Source: Rhizobium glycinendophyticum
Lineage (GTDB): Bacteria; Pseudomonadota; Alphaproteobacteria; Rhizobiales; Rhizobiaceae
Direction of reading: 5' to 3'
Length of the DNA stretch: 64,000 bases
Assembly: GCF_006443685.1 (NCBI RefSeq)
Contig: NZ_VFYP01000001.1
Coordinates: 62,001-126,000, forward strand
Shown here: positions 37,844 to 47,546 of the stretch, piece after piece
How the letters are laid out: each line of letters starts with the position of its first letter
How positions within the stretch are numbered: position 1 is the stretch's first letter
Notes under the pieces: generated by a model
Seen by the model: the letters and a program-made list of their open reading frames with translations, nothing else
Databases searched by the model: none
Told to the model about the DNA's origin: nothing
Translations under genes and position numbers: made by a program

Positions 37844-39327
37844 GGGTCAGACAGGGTTCCATCCAGGTAGCGCTGGAGGGTAGCCGCCGTTCCATGGACC
37901 CGCAAGCTGTCGAGTGCGGTAAGGAAGCGCTTGCGGAACAGAGGGTGGCTGCCCGTGGCTCCGAAGATGTCGCTGAGGCCGAGGAAGGCATCTGCGTTCG
38001 TGCGCGATGCCAGCGCAGCTGTCTGCAGCCGCTCGGCGCTCGCATCATTGAACATCAGGGCCTTGCCGCTGTCTGATACTCCCTCGAAATAGCGACACCA
38101 CAGCGCCGAAACCAGCGCCAGCCCCTGCACGTCGAGCCCCTTGGCCAGCCGGTCGGCAGTGGAGGGCAGAATAAATTTTGGCTGGCGGTTCGATCCATCC
38201 TGCGCCAGCCGCGGGATCGTGTCGCCGATCTTCGGATTGAGGAAGCGCCGTTCGATCAGGTCGACATAATCCGACAGGCTTGTGTCCGGCACCGGCGGCA
38301 CGACCGGAACGATTTCCTCGTGCTCTAGCTTCGACAGGAAGGCGCGGATCAACGGATGTTCCATGGCCTCATGCACGAAGTGGATGTCGAGAAGCGCTGC
38401 CGGATAGGCGATCGCCGCATGGCCACCGTTCAGGATCCGAAGCTTCATCAGTTCATAAGGCGCGACATCGGGCACGAAGGTGACCCCGACCGCCTCCAGC
38501 CCCGGGCGCCCGAGCGGAAACTTGTCCTCCAGCACCCACTGCTTGAACTCTTCGCAAAACACCGGCCAGCCGTCTTCGATTCCGTAGACATCTCGTGTCA
38601 GATCGATCTCCCGTTGGCCGGTCGCAGGCGTGATACGGTCAACCATGGCATTCGGAAAAGCCACGTTTTCATGGATCCAGTGCGCAAAATCCGGATCGGA
38701 GAGGTTAGCCAGCCCGCAGAGCGTCGCTTCGGTGACCTCGCCATTGCCGGGAATGTTGTCGCAGCACATCACGGTGAAGGGCGGATGTCCTGCCGCACGC
38801 CGGACCTTCAATCCGGCGATGATCAGGCCAAACACGGTCTTCGGCGCATCAGGGGTTTGCGCGTCGGCAACAATGGCCGGATGGGCGGGATCGAATTTGC
38901 CCGTCGCCGGATCGATGAAATATCCACCTTCCGTAATCGTCATCGAGACGATCCGGATGGCAGGGTCCGCCAGCGTCGTGATGATGCGGTCAAAGTCCGG
39001 CGCCGTGATCACGTCCAGCATTGGTCCGGTCACCGTCGCGGCCGACCGCGTTGTGTCCTGCTCGACCACCGTCGTCAGGAAATCCTGTGCCTTCAGTGTG
39101 TCCCGCATCTTCTGGTCCGACGGCATGACGCCGGCGCCGATGATGCCCCAGTCGAGATCGCGACCCTGGTTGAACAGCTCGTGCAGATAAACCGCCATAT
39201 GGGCCCGGTGGAAATTCCCGACACCGAAATGCAGGATGCCGGGTTTGATGTCCCCGCGCTTATAGGCGGGCACCGAGGCTTTGGCCGAGATGTCGGCGAG
39301 ATGGTCGAGGGAAAGTTTGGTCGTCAT
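37840..39327 (-). CDS. mtlK: Mannitol 2-dehydrogenase / D-arabitol dehydrogenase family (MtlK)
   Basis: 495 residues, a polyol-specific long-chain dehydrogenase. The Rossmann part includes LHFGVGNFHRAHMAVYLH and the catalytic domain has KLRILNGGHAA, the family KxxxxNxxH motif (Lys as general base). It oxidises mannitol to fructose and usually D-arabitol to xylulose with NAD. It stands between smoS and the HAD phosphatase in the polyol operon; its stop overlaps the next ATG (ATGA). Confidence 0.94.
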   Translation of the reverse strand: MTTKLSLDHLADISAKASVPAYKRGDIKPGILHFGVGNFHRAHMAVYLHELFNQGRDLDWGIIGAGVMPSDQKMRDTLKAQDFLTTVVEQDTTRSAATVTGPMLDVITAPDFDRIITTLADPAIRIVSMTITEGGYFIDPATGKFDPAHPAIVADAQTPDAPKTVFGLIIAGLKVRRAAGHPPFTVMCCDNIPGNGEVTEATLCGLANLSDPDFAHWIHENVAFPNAMVDRITPATGQREIDLTRDVYGIEDGWPVFCEEFKQWVLEDKFPLGRPGLEAVGVTFVPDVAPYELMKLRILNGGHAAIAYPAALLDIHFVHEAMEHPLIRAFLSKLEHEEIVPVVPPVPDTSLSDYVDLIERRFLNPKIGDTIPRLAQDGSNRQPKFILPSTADRLAKGLDVQGLALVSALWCRYFEGVSDSGKALMFNDASAERLQTAALASRTNADAFLGLSDIFGATGSHPLFRKRFLTALDSLRVHGTAATLQRYLDGTLSDP

Positions 39328-39365
39328 GATCTCATTCCTTGGCTCGGAGCGCGGCCTTTCGGCCG

Positions 39366-40145
39366 TCAGCTCATCCAGTTGCCGCCATCGACATTGTAGG
39401 TCTGTGCCACGATGTAGTCGGCCTCGGCCGAGGCGAGGAAGATCGCCATGCCGGTCAGGTCTTCGGCCCGGCCCATGCGGCCAAGGGGAACCGCTTCCCC
39501 GACAAGTCTCTTCTTCTCACCGATCGGGCGGTTCTCGTATTTGGCAAAGAGGGCATCGACCTCGTCCCACATCTCGGTGCCGACAACGCCAGGTGCAATC
39601 CCATTGACGTGGATGCCGTGTTTGATCAGGTCTAGACCGGCCGATTGCGTAATCGAAATGACGGCGGCCTTTGATGCGCAATAAACGCCAACCAAGGCTT
39701 CGCCCCGGCGTCCGGCCTGACTTGCCATATTGATGATCTTGCCGCCACGCCCTTGCGCGATCATCTGCTTGGCGACCGCCTGAAGCGTGAACAGGCACCC
39801 CCCGACATTGATGTCGAAGACCCGCTGATAGCTCTTGCGGGTAATCTCGACGATCGGTGCCAGATCGAATATCGCTGCATTGTTGACAAGGATGTCGATG
39901 CCGCCGACGCGCTCGACGCAGGCTGCCACAGCCGCATCGATGGAATCCTGGCTGGAAACGTCGATCCGCACCGCATAGGCTGCAGGGCCAATTTCCGCAG
40001 CCGTTGCCAAGGCGCGTTCGAAATCGATATCGGCGATGGCAACGGCTGTTGCGCCCTCACGCACATAGGCCTCGGCGAAGGCGCGGCCGACGCCGCGCGC
40101 CGATCCCGTGATGATCGCCGATTTTCCGTTCAGTCTGCCAGTCAT
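39366..40145 (-). CDS. smoS: Sorbitol dehydrogenase, short-chain type (SmoS)
   Basis: 259 residues, classical SDR. The cofactor motif TGSARGVG is at 13-20, NNAAIF follows in the middle, and the catalytic Tyr155 and Lys159 are in YCASK. It matches polyol dehydrogenases that oxidise D-sorbitol to fructose and galactitol to tagatose with NAD. The ATG overlaps the smoK stop by four bases, so transport and oxidation are co-translated. Confidence 0.93.
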   Translation of the reverse strand: MTGRLNGKSAIITGSARGVGRAFAEAYVREGATAVAIADIDFERALATAAEIGPAAYAVRIDVSSQDSIDAAVAACVERVGGIDILVNNAAIFDLAPIVEITRKSYQRVFDINVGGCLFTLQAVAKQMIAQGRGGKIINMASQAGRRGEALVGVYCASKAAVISITQSAGLDLIKHGIHVNGIAPGVVGTEMWDEVDALFAKYENRPIGEKKRLVGEAVPLGRMGRAEDLTGMAIFLASAEADYIVAQTYNVDGGNWMS

Positions 40146-41140
40146 TGGGCCAGTCCTTTGTCATTAAATTTGTGCAAGCGGGCGGGGTCAGGCGTAAGGA
40201 ACACCTTGTCGCCATGGGAAACGGGTACATCACCGCTGGTCCTCACGGTCACCATGCCGATCTTGTCGACATTTACATGCAGAAAGGTGTCGGAGCCGAG
40301 ATGCTCGGCGACGCCGACCACGCCCCGCCATGTCCCACTCTCGGCGGAGAGTTTCAAATGCTCCGGACGGAAACCAATCGTGTGGGCATCGTAAGCCGCT
40401 GCCACTTCGCCCGAAGCGAAGTTCATGCGCGGCGAACCGATGAAACCGGCGACGAAGATGTTGTCCGGCTTATTGTAGAGCTCCAGCGGCGACCCGACCT
40501 GCTCGATGTGACCGGCATTCAACACCACGATCTTGTCGGCCATCGTCATGGCCTCGACCTGATCATGGGTGACGTAGATCATCGTAGTCTTCAACTGCTG
40601 GTGCAATTCGCTGATTTCCAGCCGCATGGTGCCGCGCAGCGACGCATCGAGATTGGACAATGGCTCGTCGAACAGGAAGGCGGAAGGTTCCCGCACAATC
40701 GCCCGGCCAATAGCCACGCGCTGGCGCTGGCCGCCGGAAAGCTGGCCCGGCCGACGGTCGAGATAATTGGTGAGGTTCAGCACACGGGCTGCATCCATCA
40801 CCTTCTTATCAATGGCCGCAGGGTCGAGCTTGGCCATCTTCAGCGGGAAGGCGATGTTGTTGCGCACGCTCATATGCGGATAGAGCGCGTAAGACTGGAA
40901 GACCATTGCCAGGCCGCGCTTGGCAGGCGCCTCGTCTGTGACATCCCGGCCGTCGATGACGATGTGGCCGGTCGTGGTGTCTTCCAGTCCGGCGATCAGG
41001 CGCAGGAGCGTAGACTTGCCGCAGCCGGAGGGACCGACGAAGACGACGAATTCGCCTTCCTTTATCTCCAGGTCGATACCGGGAATGACCGTGGTCGCTC
41101 CGAAGGATTTCGTCACCTTGTTGAGGACGATATTACCCAT
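40142..41140 (-). CDS. smoK: Polyol ABC transporter ATPase SmoK
   Basis: 332 residues from the ATG at 41140 ([14 protein letters not shown]); an in-frame ATG 7 codons earlier is possible. It is a CUT1/MalK-type ATPase: Walker [11 protein letters not shown]-loop [11 protein letters not shown], signature [14 protein letters not shown], Walker [13 protein letters not shown]-loop VTHDQVEA, and a C-terminal regulatory OB-type domain from about residue 235. It powers SmoFG. Confidence 0.95.
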   Translation of the reverse strand: MGNIVLNKVTKSFGATTVIPGIDLEIKEGEFVVFVGPSGCGKSTLLRLIAGLEDTTTGHIVIDGRDVTDEAPAKRGLAMVFQSYALYPHMSVRNNIAFPLKMAKLDPAAIDKKVMDAARVLNLTNYLDRRPGQLSGGQRQRVAIGRAIVREPSAFLFDEPLSNLDASLRGTMRLEISELHQQLKTTMIYVTHDQVEAMTMADKIVVLNAGHIEQVGSPLELYNKPDNIFVAGFIGSPRMNFASGEVAAAYDAHTIGFRPEHLKLSAESGTWRGVVGVAEHLGSDTFLHVNVDKIGMVTVRTSGDVPVSHGDKVFLTPDPARLHKFNDKGLAQ

Positions 41141-41199
41141 CTTCTTTTCTCCCGTAGCCATTTCGACTTATTGGCCCGCATAGCGGAATGCCGATTTGT

Positions 41200-42024
41200 T
41201 TATTTCACAGCGCCGAATGTCAGACCGCGCACGAGTTGCTTTTGGCTGAACCAGCCCATGATCAGGATCGGGGCGATGGCGAGCGTCGAGGCGGCGGAAA
41301 GCTTGGCCCAGAACAATCCTTGCGGACTGGAGAACGAGCTGATGAAGGCCGTCAGCGGCGCCGCATTCGTGGCCGTCAGCCGGATCGTCCAGAAGGCTTC
41401 GTTCCAGGCGAGAATGATGTTCAACAGCATGGTCGAGGCGATGCCGGGAACAGCCATCGGCGTCAGGACATAGACGATCTCGTTCCACAGTGACGCCCCG
41501 TCCATGCGCGCGGCTTCCAGGATCTCCGACGGGATCTCCCGGAAATAGGTGTAGAGCATCCACACAACGATCGGCAGGTTGATCATTGTCAGCATGACGG
41601 TGAGACCGATGCGGCTGTCCAGCAGTCCGAGATTGCGGAAGATTAGATACATCGGAAAGAGCACGGCAACGGCTGGCATCATCTTGGTGGAGAGCATCCA
41701 CATCAGGATGTCCTTGGTCCGTTTGCCGGGCGAAAAGGCCATGGACCACGCGGCGGGAATGGCGATCAGCAGCGCCAGAAGCGTCGAGCCCACCGACAGG
41801 ATCACCGAATTCATGAAGGGCTTGAAGTAATTGTACTGGCCCTGAACCTCCGCATAGCTCTCCAGCGTACCCGACGGGATCAGGTTGAAGCCGGCAATCG
41901 CCTCGGTTTCCGATTTGAACGAAGTGATGATCGTGTAGAGGATCGGAAAGAAGATGATCAGCGCCACGATCCAGGCCGCGACCGTGAAGACTGCCTTGCG
42001 TTTCGTGCTGATAGCGCGTGCCAT
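41200..42024 (-). CDS. smoG: Polyol ABC transporter permease SmoG
   Basis: 274 residues, six predicted membrane helices, MalG-type. The EAA coupling loop is EAARMDGASLWNEIVYVLTP. ATG follows AAGAGGA. It forms the channel with SmoF in the inner membrane. The gap to smoF is 22 bases and to smoK about 60. Confidence 0.95.
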   Translation of the reverse strand: MARAISTKRKAVFTVAAWIVALIIFFPILYTIITSFKSETEAIAGFNLIPSGTLESYAEVQGQYNYFKPFMNSVILSVGSTLLALLIAIPAAWSMAFSPGKRTKDILMWMLSTKMMPAVAVLFPMYLIFRNLGLLDSRIGLTVMLTMINLPIVVWMLYTYFREIPSEILEAARMDGASLWNEIVYVLTPMAVPGIASTMLLNIILAWNEAFWTIRLTATNAAPLTAFISSFSSPQGLFWAKLSAASTLAIAPILIMGWFSQKQLVRGLTFGAVK

Positions 42025-42046
42025 TGACGTGTCCTCTTAGTTCCGC

Positions 42047-42919
42047 TCAGCGGTCCAGGTTCTTGCCGACCGCGCGCATGGCGAAGAAGGCGACGATATT
42101 GGCAAGGATGACGGCAATAATGCCTCCGGCCGATGCCTGGCCGATTTTGAACTCGAGCGAGGCCTTCTGGTAAACCAGGAAGGGCAGGTTCGTGGAGGCA
42201 TAGCCCGGGCCGCCATTGGTGGTCACTAGGATTTCTGCATAGACGGCCAGAAGGAAGATCGTCTGGATCAGGATGACGACGGTGATCGCCCGCGACATAT
42301 GCGGGAGCGTCAGGTGCCAGAAACGCGCAAGGAAGTTGGCTCCGTCCATTTCGGCCGCTTCCATCTGTTCGCGATCGAGTGATTGCAGGGCGGTCAGCAG
42401 GATCAGTGTCGCAAAGGGCAGCCATTGCCAGGCGACGATGATGATGACTGAGAAAAGCGGATATTGCGCGAACCAGTCCACGGGCTGCACACCCAGAAAG
42501 CGCGCTATGTCGGCAAAAACACCGTAGCTCGGATGCATGATCATGTTCTTCCAGACCAGTGCCGCAACCGGTGGCATGACGAAGAACGGCGAGATCACCA
42601 GGATGCGCACGATACCCTGGCCGAAGATCGGCTGGTCGAGCAGCAGGGACAAAAGGATGCCGCCGATGACCGTGATCAGGAGAACGCTGCCGACGATCAG
42701 CAGCGTATTAATGATCGAAGAGAGGAAGGCGGGATTCGAGTAGAACAGCGCGTAGTTGGCAAAACCCACAAAGCCGTCACGCATCGGGTTCAGCGGATTG
42801 TACTGCTGAAACGAAAACCACAGGGTGACGATAAGCGGTACGATCATCCAGATGAACAGCAAAACCACGGACGGCGCCATCATCAGCCGGGCAAGCGTTT
42901 GGGTCTGTCGCGTAGCCAT
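42047..42919 (-). CDS. smoF: Polyol ABC transporter permease SmoF
   Basis: 290 residues, six predicted membrane helices, MalF-type without the large periplasmic insert. The EAA loop is EAAEMDGANFLARFWHLTLP. ATG follows GGGAGGG. A 197-base gap with a terminator-like hairpin separates it from smoE. Confidence 0.95.
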   Translation of the reverse strand: MATRQTQTLARLMMAPSVVLLFIWMIVPLIVTLWFSFQQYNPLNPMRDGFVGFANYALFYSNPAFLSSIINTLLIVGSVLLITVIGGILLSLLLDQPIFGQGIVRILVISPFFVMPPVAALVWKNMIMHPSYGVFADIARFLGVQPVDWFAQYPLFSVIIIVAWQWLPFATLILLTALQSLDREQMEAAEMDGANFLARFWHLTLPHMSRAITVVILIQTIFLLAVYAEILVTTNGGPGYASTNLPFLVYQKASLEFKIGQASAGGIIAVILANIVAFFAMRAVGKNLDR

Positions 42920-43039
42920 GGTTCCCTCCCGTTTATCTGGACCGTTTGGTCTCTTGCTGCTCTTGAACCGCCATGCCGATCCGCCTCAAAACGTCGACAC
43001 GGCTGGCATCAATCGTCACTTGGTGCGTTTCAGGATTTG

Positions 43040-43083
43040 AAAAGACCGAGCCCGTCCTGGCCGGTCGGAGCAGGGCCGGTCTT
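43040..43083 (-). terminator. Attenuator-like hairpin between smoE and smoF
   Basis: On the minus-strand transcript AAGACCGGCCC (43083-43073) pairs with GGGCTCGGTCTTTT (43053-43040), with mismatches, and ends in a short U-run. It may reduce transporter expression relative to the binding protein, as after the other binding-protein gene in this window. Confidence 0.55.
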
Positions 43084-43116
43084 GTCGAATGCGGCCCTGC
43101 CCTCACTTCGGGAGAA

Positions 43117-44427
43117 TTACTTGATGTAGCCGCCTTCCGTCATCGTCGCGGTCGATGCGTCCTGTGCCTGCTTCAGCGCGTCGTCAACGCTCATCTGGCC
43201 GGCAAGAGCCGCCGAGAAGAGCTGGCCGACGGTCGTGCCAAGGCCCTGGAATTCAGGAATGGCGACGAACTGGACACCAACATAAGGCACCGGCTTGACG
43301 GTCGGCTTGGTTGGGTCGGCAGCGTTGATCGAGTCGAGCGTCATCTTCGCAAACGGAGCGGCCTTCTGGTACTCTGGGTTAGCGTAGAGCGATGAACGCG
43401 TGCCCGGAGGAACGTTGGCCCAGCCTTCCTTGGAAGCAACGAGCTCGAGATATGCCTTGCTGGTTGCCCAGGAAACAAACTTCTGAGCGGCTTCTGCCTT
43501 CTGCGTGCCGGCCGGAACAGCCAGTGACCATGCCCAGAGCCAGTTGCCGCGCTTGCCGAGACCGGTGTCGGGAGCGAGTGCATAGCTCACCTTGTCAGCG
43601 ACGGTGGAGTCCTTCGGGTTGGACACGAAGGAAGCCGCAACGGTCGCGTCGATCCACATGCCGCACTTGCCCTGCTGGAACAGAGCCAGGTTTTCGTTGA
43701 AGCCGTTGGAGGAAGCGCCGACCGGGCCTGCGTCCTTCATCAGGTTGACGTAGAAGTCGAGCGTGTTCTTCCATTCGGGCTGGTCGAACTGGGGCTTCCA
43801 GTTTTCGTCAAACCAGCGGGCGCCAAACGAGTTGGACATGGCGGTGAGGAAGGCCATGTTCTCGCCCCAGCCGGCCTTGCCGCGAAGGCAGATGCCGTTC
43901 ACGCCGGTGGCGCGGTCGGTCATCTTGCGGGCGGCGTCTGCAACAAAGTCCCAGGTCGGCGCATCAGGCATGGTGAGCCCCGCCTTTTCCATCAAATCCT
44001 TGCGGTACATGATGAACGAGCTTTCGCCGTAGAACGGAGCTGCATAAAGCTTGCCGTCAACGGTCAGACCACCTGAAATCGCCGGGATGATATCGGCTGC
44101 ATCATAGTCTGCGCCGAGATTGTCGAGCGGAAGAAGCCAGTTCTGCTTGGCCCAGATCGGAACTTCGTAGGTGCCGATCGTCATCACGTCGTACTGGCCA
44201 CCCTTGGTGGCAATATCGGTCGTGACGCGTTCACGCAGAACGTTTTCTTCCAGCGTCACCCATTCGACCTGAATGTCGGGGTTGGCCGCAGTGAATTCGC
44301 TCGTCAGCCCCTGCATGCGGATCATGTCGCCGTTGTTTACGGTCGCAATGGTGAGTGTTTCGGCCGAGGCCATGCCGGCAAGTGCCAGCGCTGAGCAGGC
44401 GCCCAGCAGAATCGTCTTCAATGTCAT
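43117..44427 (-). CDS. smoE: Polyol-binding protein SmoE
   Basis: 436 residues, type 1 extracellular solute-binding protein (MalE-like cluster). A Sec signal peptide (about 1-22, ending AGMASAE) is followed by a two-lobed fold with WVTLEENVLRERVTTD, DVMTIGTYEVP and the C-terminal AKFVSWATS-type block. ATG follows GGGAGGAAG. In rhizobia and Rhodobacter the SmoE system takes up sorbitol, mannitol and related hexitols. First transporter gene after the SorC regulator. Confidence 0.95.
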   Translation of the reverse strand: MTLKTILLGACSALALAGMASAETLTIATVNNGDMIRMQGLTSEFTAANPDIQVEWVTLEENVLRERVTTDIATKGGQYDVMTIGTYEVPIWAKQNWLLPLDNLGADYDAADIIPAISGGLTVDGKLYAAPFYGESSFIMYRKDLMEKAGLTMPDAPTWDFVADAARKMTDRATGVNGICLRGKAGWGENMAFLTAMSNSFGARWFDENWKPQFDQPEWKNTLDFYVNLMKDAGPVGASSNGFNENLALFQQGKCGMWIDATVAASFVSNPKDSTVADKVSYALAPDTGLGKRGNWLWAWSLAVPAGTQKAEAAQKFVSWATSKAYLELVASKEGWANVPPGTRSSLYANPEYQKAAPFAKMTLDSINAADPTKPTVKPVPYVGVQFVAIPEFQGLGTTVGQLFSAALAGQMSVDDALKQAQDASTATMTEGGYIK

Positions 44428-44447
44428 GTCTTCCTCCCAGAAGAAAA

Positions 44448-44468
44448 ATGAGCATTCGCTTTGCTCAT
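44448..44468. promoter_or_regulatory. Palindrome upstream of smoE, probable operator of the SorC regulator
   Basis: ATGAGCA (44448-44454) and TGCTCAT (44462-44468) form an inverted repeat with a seven-base spacer, and a further ACTCATTT follows a short way upstream relative to smoE. It lies about 25 bases before the smoE start, a position suited to control of the polyol operon. Confidence 0.5.
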
Positions 44469-44575
44469 GGGCAATTACTCATTTACGGCGCGCACAAAGT
44501 CAAGCGGGATTCATTGCTGCAATGCCGCATTACAGGAGGAAGCTATTGAAGAAGATGGATAAAAACTTCGCCGCC

Positions 44576-45529
44576 TCAGCGCTTCAGCAGCAATCGAGCT
44601 GTATCTTCGTCTGTGATCAGGCCATTGACGTGACCACCCCGGACTGCCGCATGGACGGCAGCGTGCTTGCGTTTGCCGCGCGCAATGGCGATCACGGTCG
44701 AACTTTCGCGGGAGGGAATATTCAGACTGGCGACCCGCTCGTTGACCGGATGGTCGAGCAGCTTTCCGTCCCCGCCGAAGATCCAGCCGCAGATTTCGCC
44801 AACCGCCCCGGCTTTGAGCAGGTCCTCCATTTCGTCGCGCTTCAGGAAGCCATCGACCAGAAGGGGAGCATTCAGCGCCATGTCGCCCACGCCGACAAAG
44901 GTCACATTCGATTTCTGCCCCAGCGCAATCGTCGGTGCGACCAGTGGCTGCGCATGCAGCAGCAGTTTCTCCTCCGGTGAGGAGACAATGACCGGCAGCG
45001 GCATGGGATAGTGCGGCGCCTTGATCGCATCAGCCATGGAGAAGATGACGTTGAAATAGGCCGCAGATCCATCGGGGCTGATGTTCCCCGTCAAAGAGAC
45101 GATCTTGTGCTGCGGACATTCCATTGGCGACAATTGGTGGATCATCGCGCGCAGTGTGCGCCCTGTTCCCATGGCAACGACGAGCGGATCGGACTGCTTC
45201 AGCCAGCGCTCCAGTTCCGCTGCCCCGGCTTCGGCAAGGCCCACCGTGGCAGACTCCGATTCGGGATCGGAAGGCACGATCTCCACCTGCCGCAAACCAT
45301 ACCGGTTCTTCAGCGCTTCGGCGAGTTCCAGGCATGCGGCAATCGGGTGGTCGAGACGAACCTTGATCAGGCGCTCCGCGATGGAAAGTGAGACGAGACG
45401 CTGGGCGCTTTGCCGGGAAATACCCATTAGTGCCGCGATTTCGTCCTGCGTCCGACCTGAGACATAGTAGAGCCAGCCCGCGCGTGCCGCATCGTCCAGT
45501 CTCGTCTGTCCTTCACTGCGCCGCGCCAT
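44576..45529 (-). CDS. SorC/DeoR-type sugar-binding transcriptional regulator
   Basis: 317 residues from the ATG at 45529, which has GGGAGGAG at ideal spacing. The N-terminal helix-turn-helix is YYVSGRTQDEIAALMGIS followed by RQSAQRLVSLSI. The rest is a SorC-type sugar-phosphate-sensing domain with VVAMGTGRTLRAM, FVGVGDM and VGEICGWIF. It is immediately upstream of smoE, same strand, and likely activates or represses the polyol operon in response to a polyol or its phosphate. Confidence 0.93.
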   Translation of the reverse strand: MARRSEGQTRLDDAARAGWLYYVSGRTQDEIAALMGISRQSAQRLVSLSIAERLIKVRLDHPIAACLELAEALKNRYGLRQVEIVPSDPESESATVGLAEAGAAELERWLKQSDPLVVAMGTGRTLRAMIHQLSPMECPQHKIVSLTGNISPDGSAAYFNVIFSMADAIKAPHYPMPLPVIVSSPEEKLLLHAQPLVAPTIALGQKSNVTFVGVGDMALNAPLLVDGFLKRDEMEDLLKAGAVGEICGWIFGGDGKLLDHPVNERVASLNIPSRESSTVIAIARGKRKHAAVHAAVRGGHVNGLITDEDTARLLLKR

Positions 45530-45646
45530 GCCGTCTCCTCCCTTTGGAACAGTGCTGCCAATTTTGCCGCCTGCTGTCAAATCGGCACCGACCCGGACCA
45601 GAAGAACGGTTCATGAGGGCGAACCGGTCAACATCGTGAACCGCAG

Positions 45647-45672
45647 AAAAAAAGTCCCGCCGAAGCGGGACC
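45647..45672 (-). terminator. Intrinsic terminator downstream of the 74-residue protein
   Basis: GTCCCGC (45655-45661) and GCGGGAC (45666-45672), with loop CGAA, are followed on the minus-strand transcript by eight U residues (45654-45647). It ends transcription from 45812-46036 before the SorC gene. Confidence 0.85.
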
Positions 45673-45811
45673 GAGGTGGGAGCCCTGAGGCTGCCGGGGG
45701 AGGTTGGGGGGAAGAATGTCCACCTTATAACGGGCGGTTCTTGCGAATGTTCCAATGTCTGGAACAAAATTCGGCCGTTGTCAGAAACTCAAGCGGCTGC
45801 GCTTCCAGTGC

Positions 45812-46036
45812 CTAGCTGCCGGAGTTGCCTGGTTTCTTGCTGTCGCTCGTCTTCATCGCATCGCCCAGATCCTGTTTGACGGGATCTTGAAGGTTCTCGC
45901 CCTGCGCGTCGCGGTCGGTATCCGGATCGTCCGCTGCCGGCAGATAGCCGCGAGGCCGGTTTTCCTGCGGCCCTTCCCAGCGGGGTGACTGGTCCGTTGT
46001 GCCCGCTTTTCCGTCTTTCGGTGCGTTCATGCCCAT
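45812..46036 (-). CDS. Small hydrophilic protein of unknown function
   Basis: 74 residues from the ATG at 46036, preceded by AAGGAG at good spacing and followed by a strong terminator, so it is very likely expressed although short. The sequence is polar, rich in Asp, Lys, Gly and Pro (GYLPAADDPDTDRDAQGEN, DPVKQDLGDAMKTSDSKKP), and probably disordered. It has no signal peptide or membrane segment. It is divergent from ndh. Short proteins of this composition occur in Rhizobiales, but I know no function. Confidence 0.7.
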   Translation of the reverse strand: MGMNAPKDGKAGTTDQSPRWEGPQENRPRGYLPAADDPDTDRDAQGENLQDPVKQDLGDAMKTSDSKKPGNSGS

Positions 46037-46161
46037 GATGTTCTCCTTTGCGCCTGTTCGTTCCCAACCGGACACCTCCCGACCTGTTCCCAGGAACATT
46101 CGCCCTCCGCCTCTGTTTGTCGAATGCACTGTGAACCTCAAGCGATCTGGAAAGGCATGGG

Positions 46162-47457
46162 ATGACGAAGCCACAAATTGTCATCATCGGGGCGGGCTTC
46201 GGCGGTTTGGCCTGCGCAAAAGCGCTCGGAAACAGCGATATCGGCGTGACTGTCGTTGACCGTCGAAACCACAATCTGTTCCAACCGCTCCTCTACCAAG
46301 TCGCAACAGCCGCCCTGTCACCCGCGGACGTTTCGGAGCCGATCCGCCGTACCCTGGCCCGCTACGGCAACATCCGGGTTCTGATGGGTGAGGTGAACGG
46401 GATCGACAGCGAGGGGAGGGAGATCCTGCTGTCGGATGGTGCCCGCCTTCCCTATGACAGCCTGATCATCGCCACCGGGTCGGAATACAATTATTTCGGC
46501 CATGACGAGTGGCATCACCATGCCCCCGGTCTGAAGTCGGTGCACGAGGCCCGCCAGATCCGCCACCGCCTTCTGCTTGCCTTCGAACAGGCTGAGCGCA
46601 GCACGGACGACGCCGAAAAGCGCAGGCTTCTAACCAGCGTGATCGTCGGCGGTGGACCGACCGGGGTAGAGATGGCCGGCGCCATTTCCGAACTCGGCTC
46701 CTTCATGATCGCCAAGGATTTCGACAGCCTTTCGCGCGATCAGTTTCGCGTGCTTCTCGTCGAGGCCGGGCCGAGGATCCTCGCCACCTTCCCGCAGGAC
46801 CTCTCCGACTACGCCGCCAATTATCTCACTCGCATCGGTGTGGAGATCCACCTGAACACCGCCGTCCAGGACATCGAACCGGACCGTATTCGAATGGCCG
46901 GCGAATGGCTGCCGGCCGGCTGCATCGTCTGGGGCGCGGGCGTCAAGGCGTCGCCGGCGGCGCGTTGGTTGGGCGTTGAGCCCGGTCCCGCCGGGCGCCT
47001 CCCGGTCGATCCCCGTCTTGCCGTGATCGGGCGGCCCAATATCTACGCCCTGGGTGACACTGCCCTTGCACTCGATGCAGACGGCAAACCCTTGCCGGCT
47101 TTGGCTCAAGTCGCAAAGCAGCAGGGGCTCTATCTGGGAAATGCGCTGAAGGCAGAACTGCTAACCGGCGCAAAATCCCCGCCCTTTGTCTTCCAGAATC
47201 GCGGCAACACCGCCGTCATCGGTCGCAACGCGGCCGTCTTCGACTTCGGCCGATGGCATCTGAAGGGCAGGCTAGCATGGTTCCTGTGGGCCATTGTCCA
47301 TGTCTGGCTACTGGTCAATTTTGAAAAGCGTCTTCTCGTCAGCATCCAGTGGCTGTGGCGCTATGCCACCCGGCAAAGAGGTGCCCGGCTGATCGATGAG
47401 GATGCGGTCGGGCACATCATGCCGCCACCTGCTGCAGATCCTCAGCGCCCTCATTGA
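46162..47457 (+). CDS. ndh: Type II NADH dehydrogenase (NDH-2)
   Basis: 431 residues. Two Rossmann dinucleotide folds are present: FAD-binding GAGFGGLACA at 10-19 with the VVDRRNHNLFQPLLYQVA block, and NADH-binding VGGGPTGVEMAG near residue 170. FAD contacts are in NIYALGDTA, and LAQVAKQQG is the quinone-site signature. A C-terminal amphipathic/hydrophobic segment (WFLWAIVHVWLLVNF) anchors it to the inner face of the membrane. It passes electrons from NADH to quinone without pumping protons. Confidence 0.94.
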   Translation: MTKPQIVIIGAGFGGLACAKALGNSDIGVTVVDRRNHNLFQPLLYQVATAALSPADVSEPIRRTLARYGNIRVLMGEVNGIDSEGREILLSDGARLPYDSLIIATGSEYNYFGHDEWHHHAPGLKSVHEARQIRHRLLLAFEQAERSTDDAEKRRLLTSVIVGGGPTGVEMAGAISELGSFMIAKDFDSLSRDQFRVLLVEAGPRILATFPQDLSDYAANYLTRIGVEIHLNTAVQDIEPDRIRMAGEWLPAGCIVWGAGVKASPAARWLGVEPGPAGRLPVDPRLAVIGRPNIYALGDTALALDADGKPLPALAQVAKQQGLYLGNALKAELLTGAKSPPFVFQNRGNTAVIGRNAAVFDFGRWHLKGRLAWFLWAIVHVWLLVNFEKRLLVSIQWLWRYATRQRGARLIDEDAVGHIMPPPAADPQRPH

Positions 47458-47482
47458 CCCGCCGTATCCGACAGAAAACGGC

Positions 47483-47511
47483 TTGACGAACGTAATGTTA
47501 TTACATATCAG
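47483..47511 (+). promoter_or_regulatory. Promoter of the riboswitch operon with an overlapping Zur-like box
   Basis: TTGACG (47483-47488) and TATCAG (47506-47511) are spaced by 17 bases. Between and overlapping the -10 is ATGTTATTACAT (47495-47506), one base off the symmetric ATGTTATAACAT that I know as the core of alphaproteobacterial Zur sites. A repressor there would block the promoter. Confidence 0.45.
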
Positions 47512-47546
47512 AAGGGCCGACGCAGGATGTGCTTGACCAGTCTATG

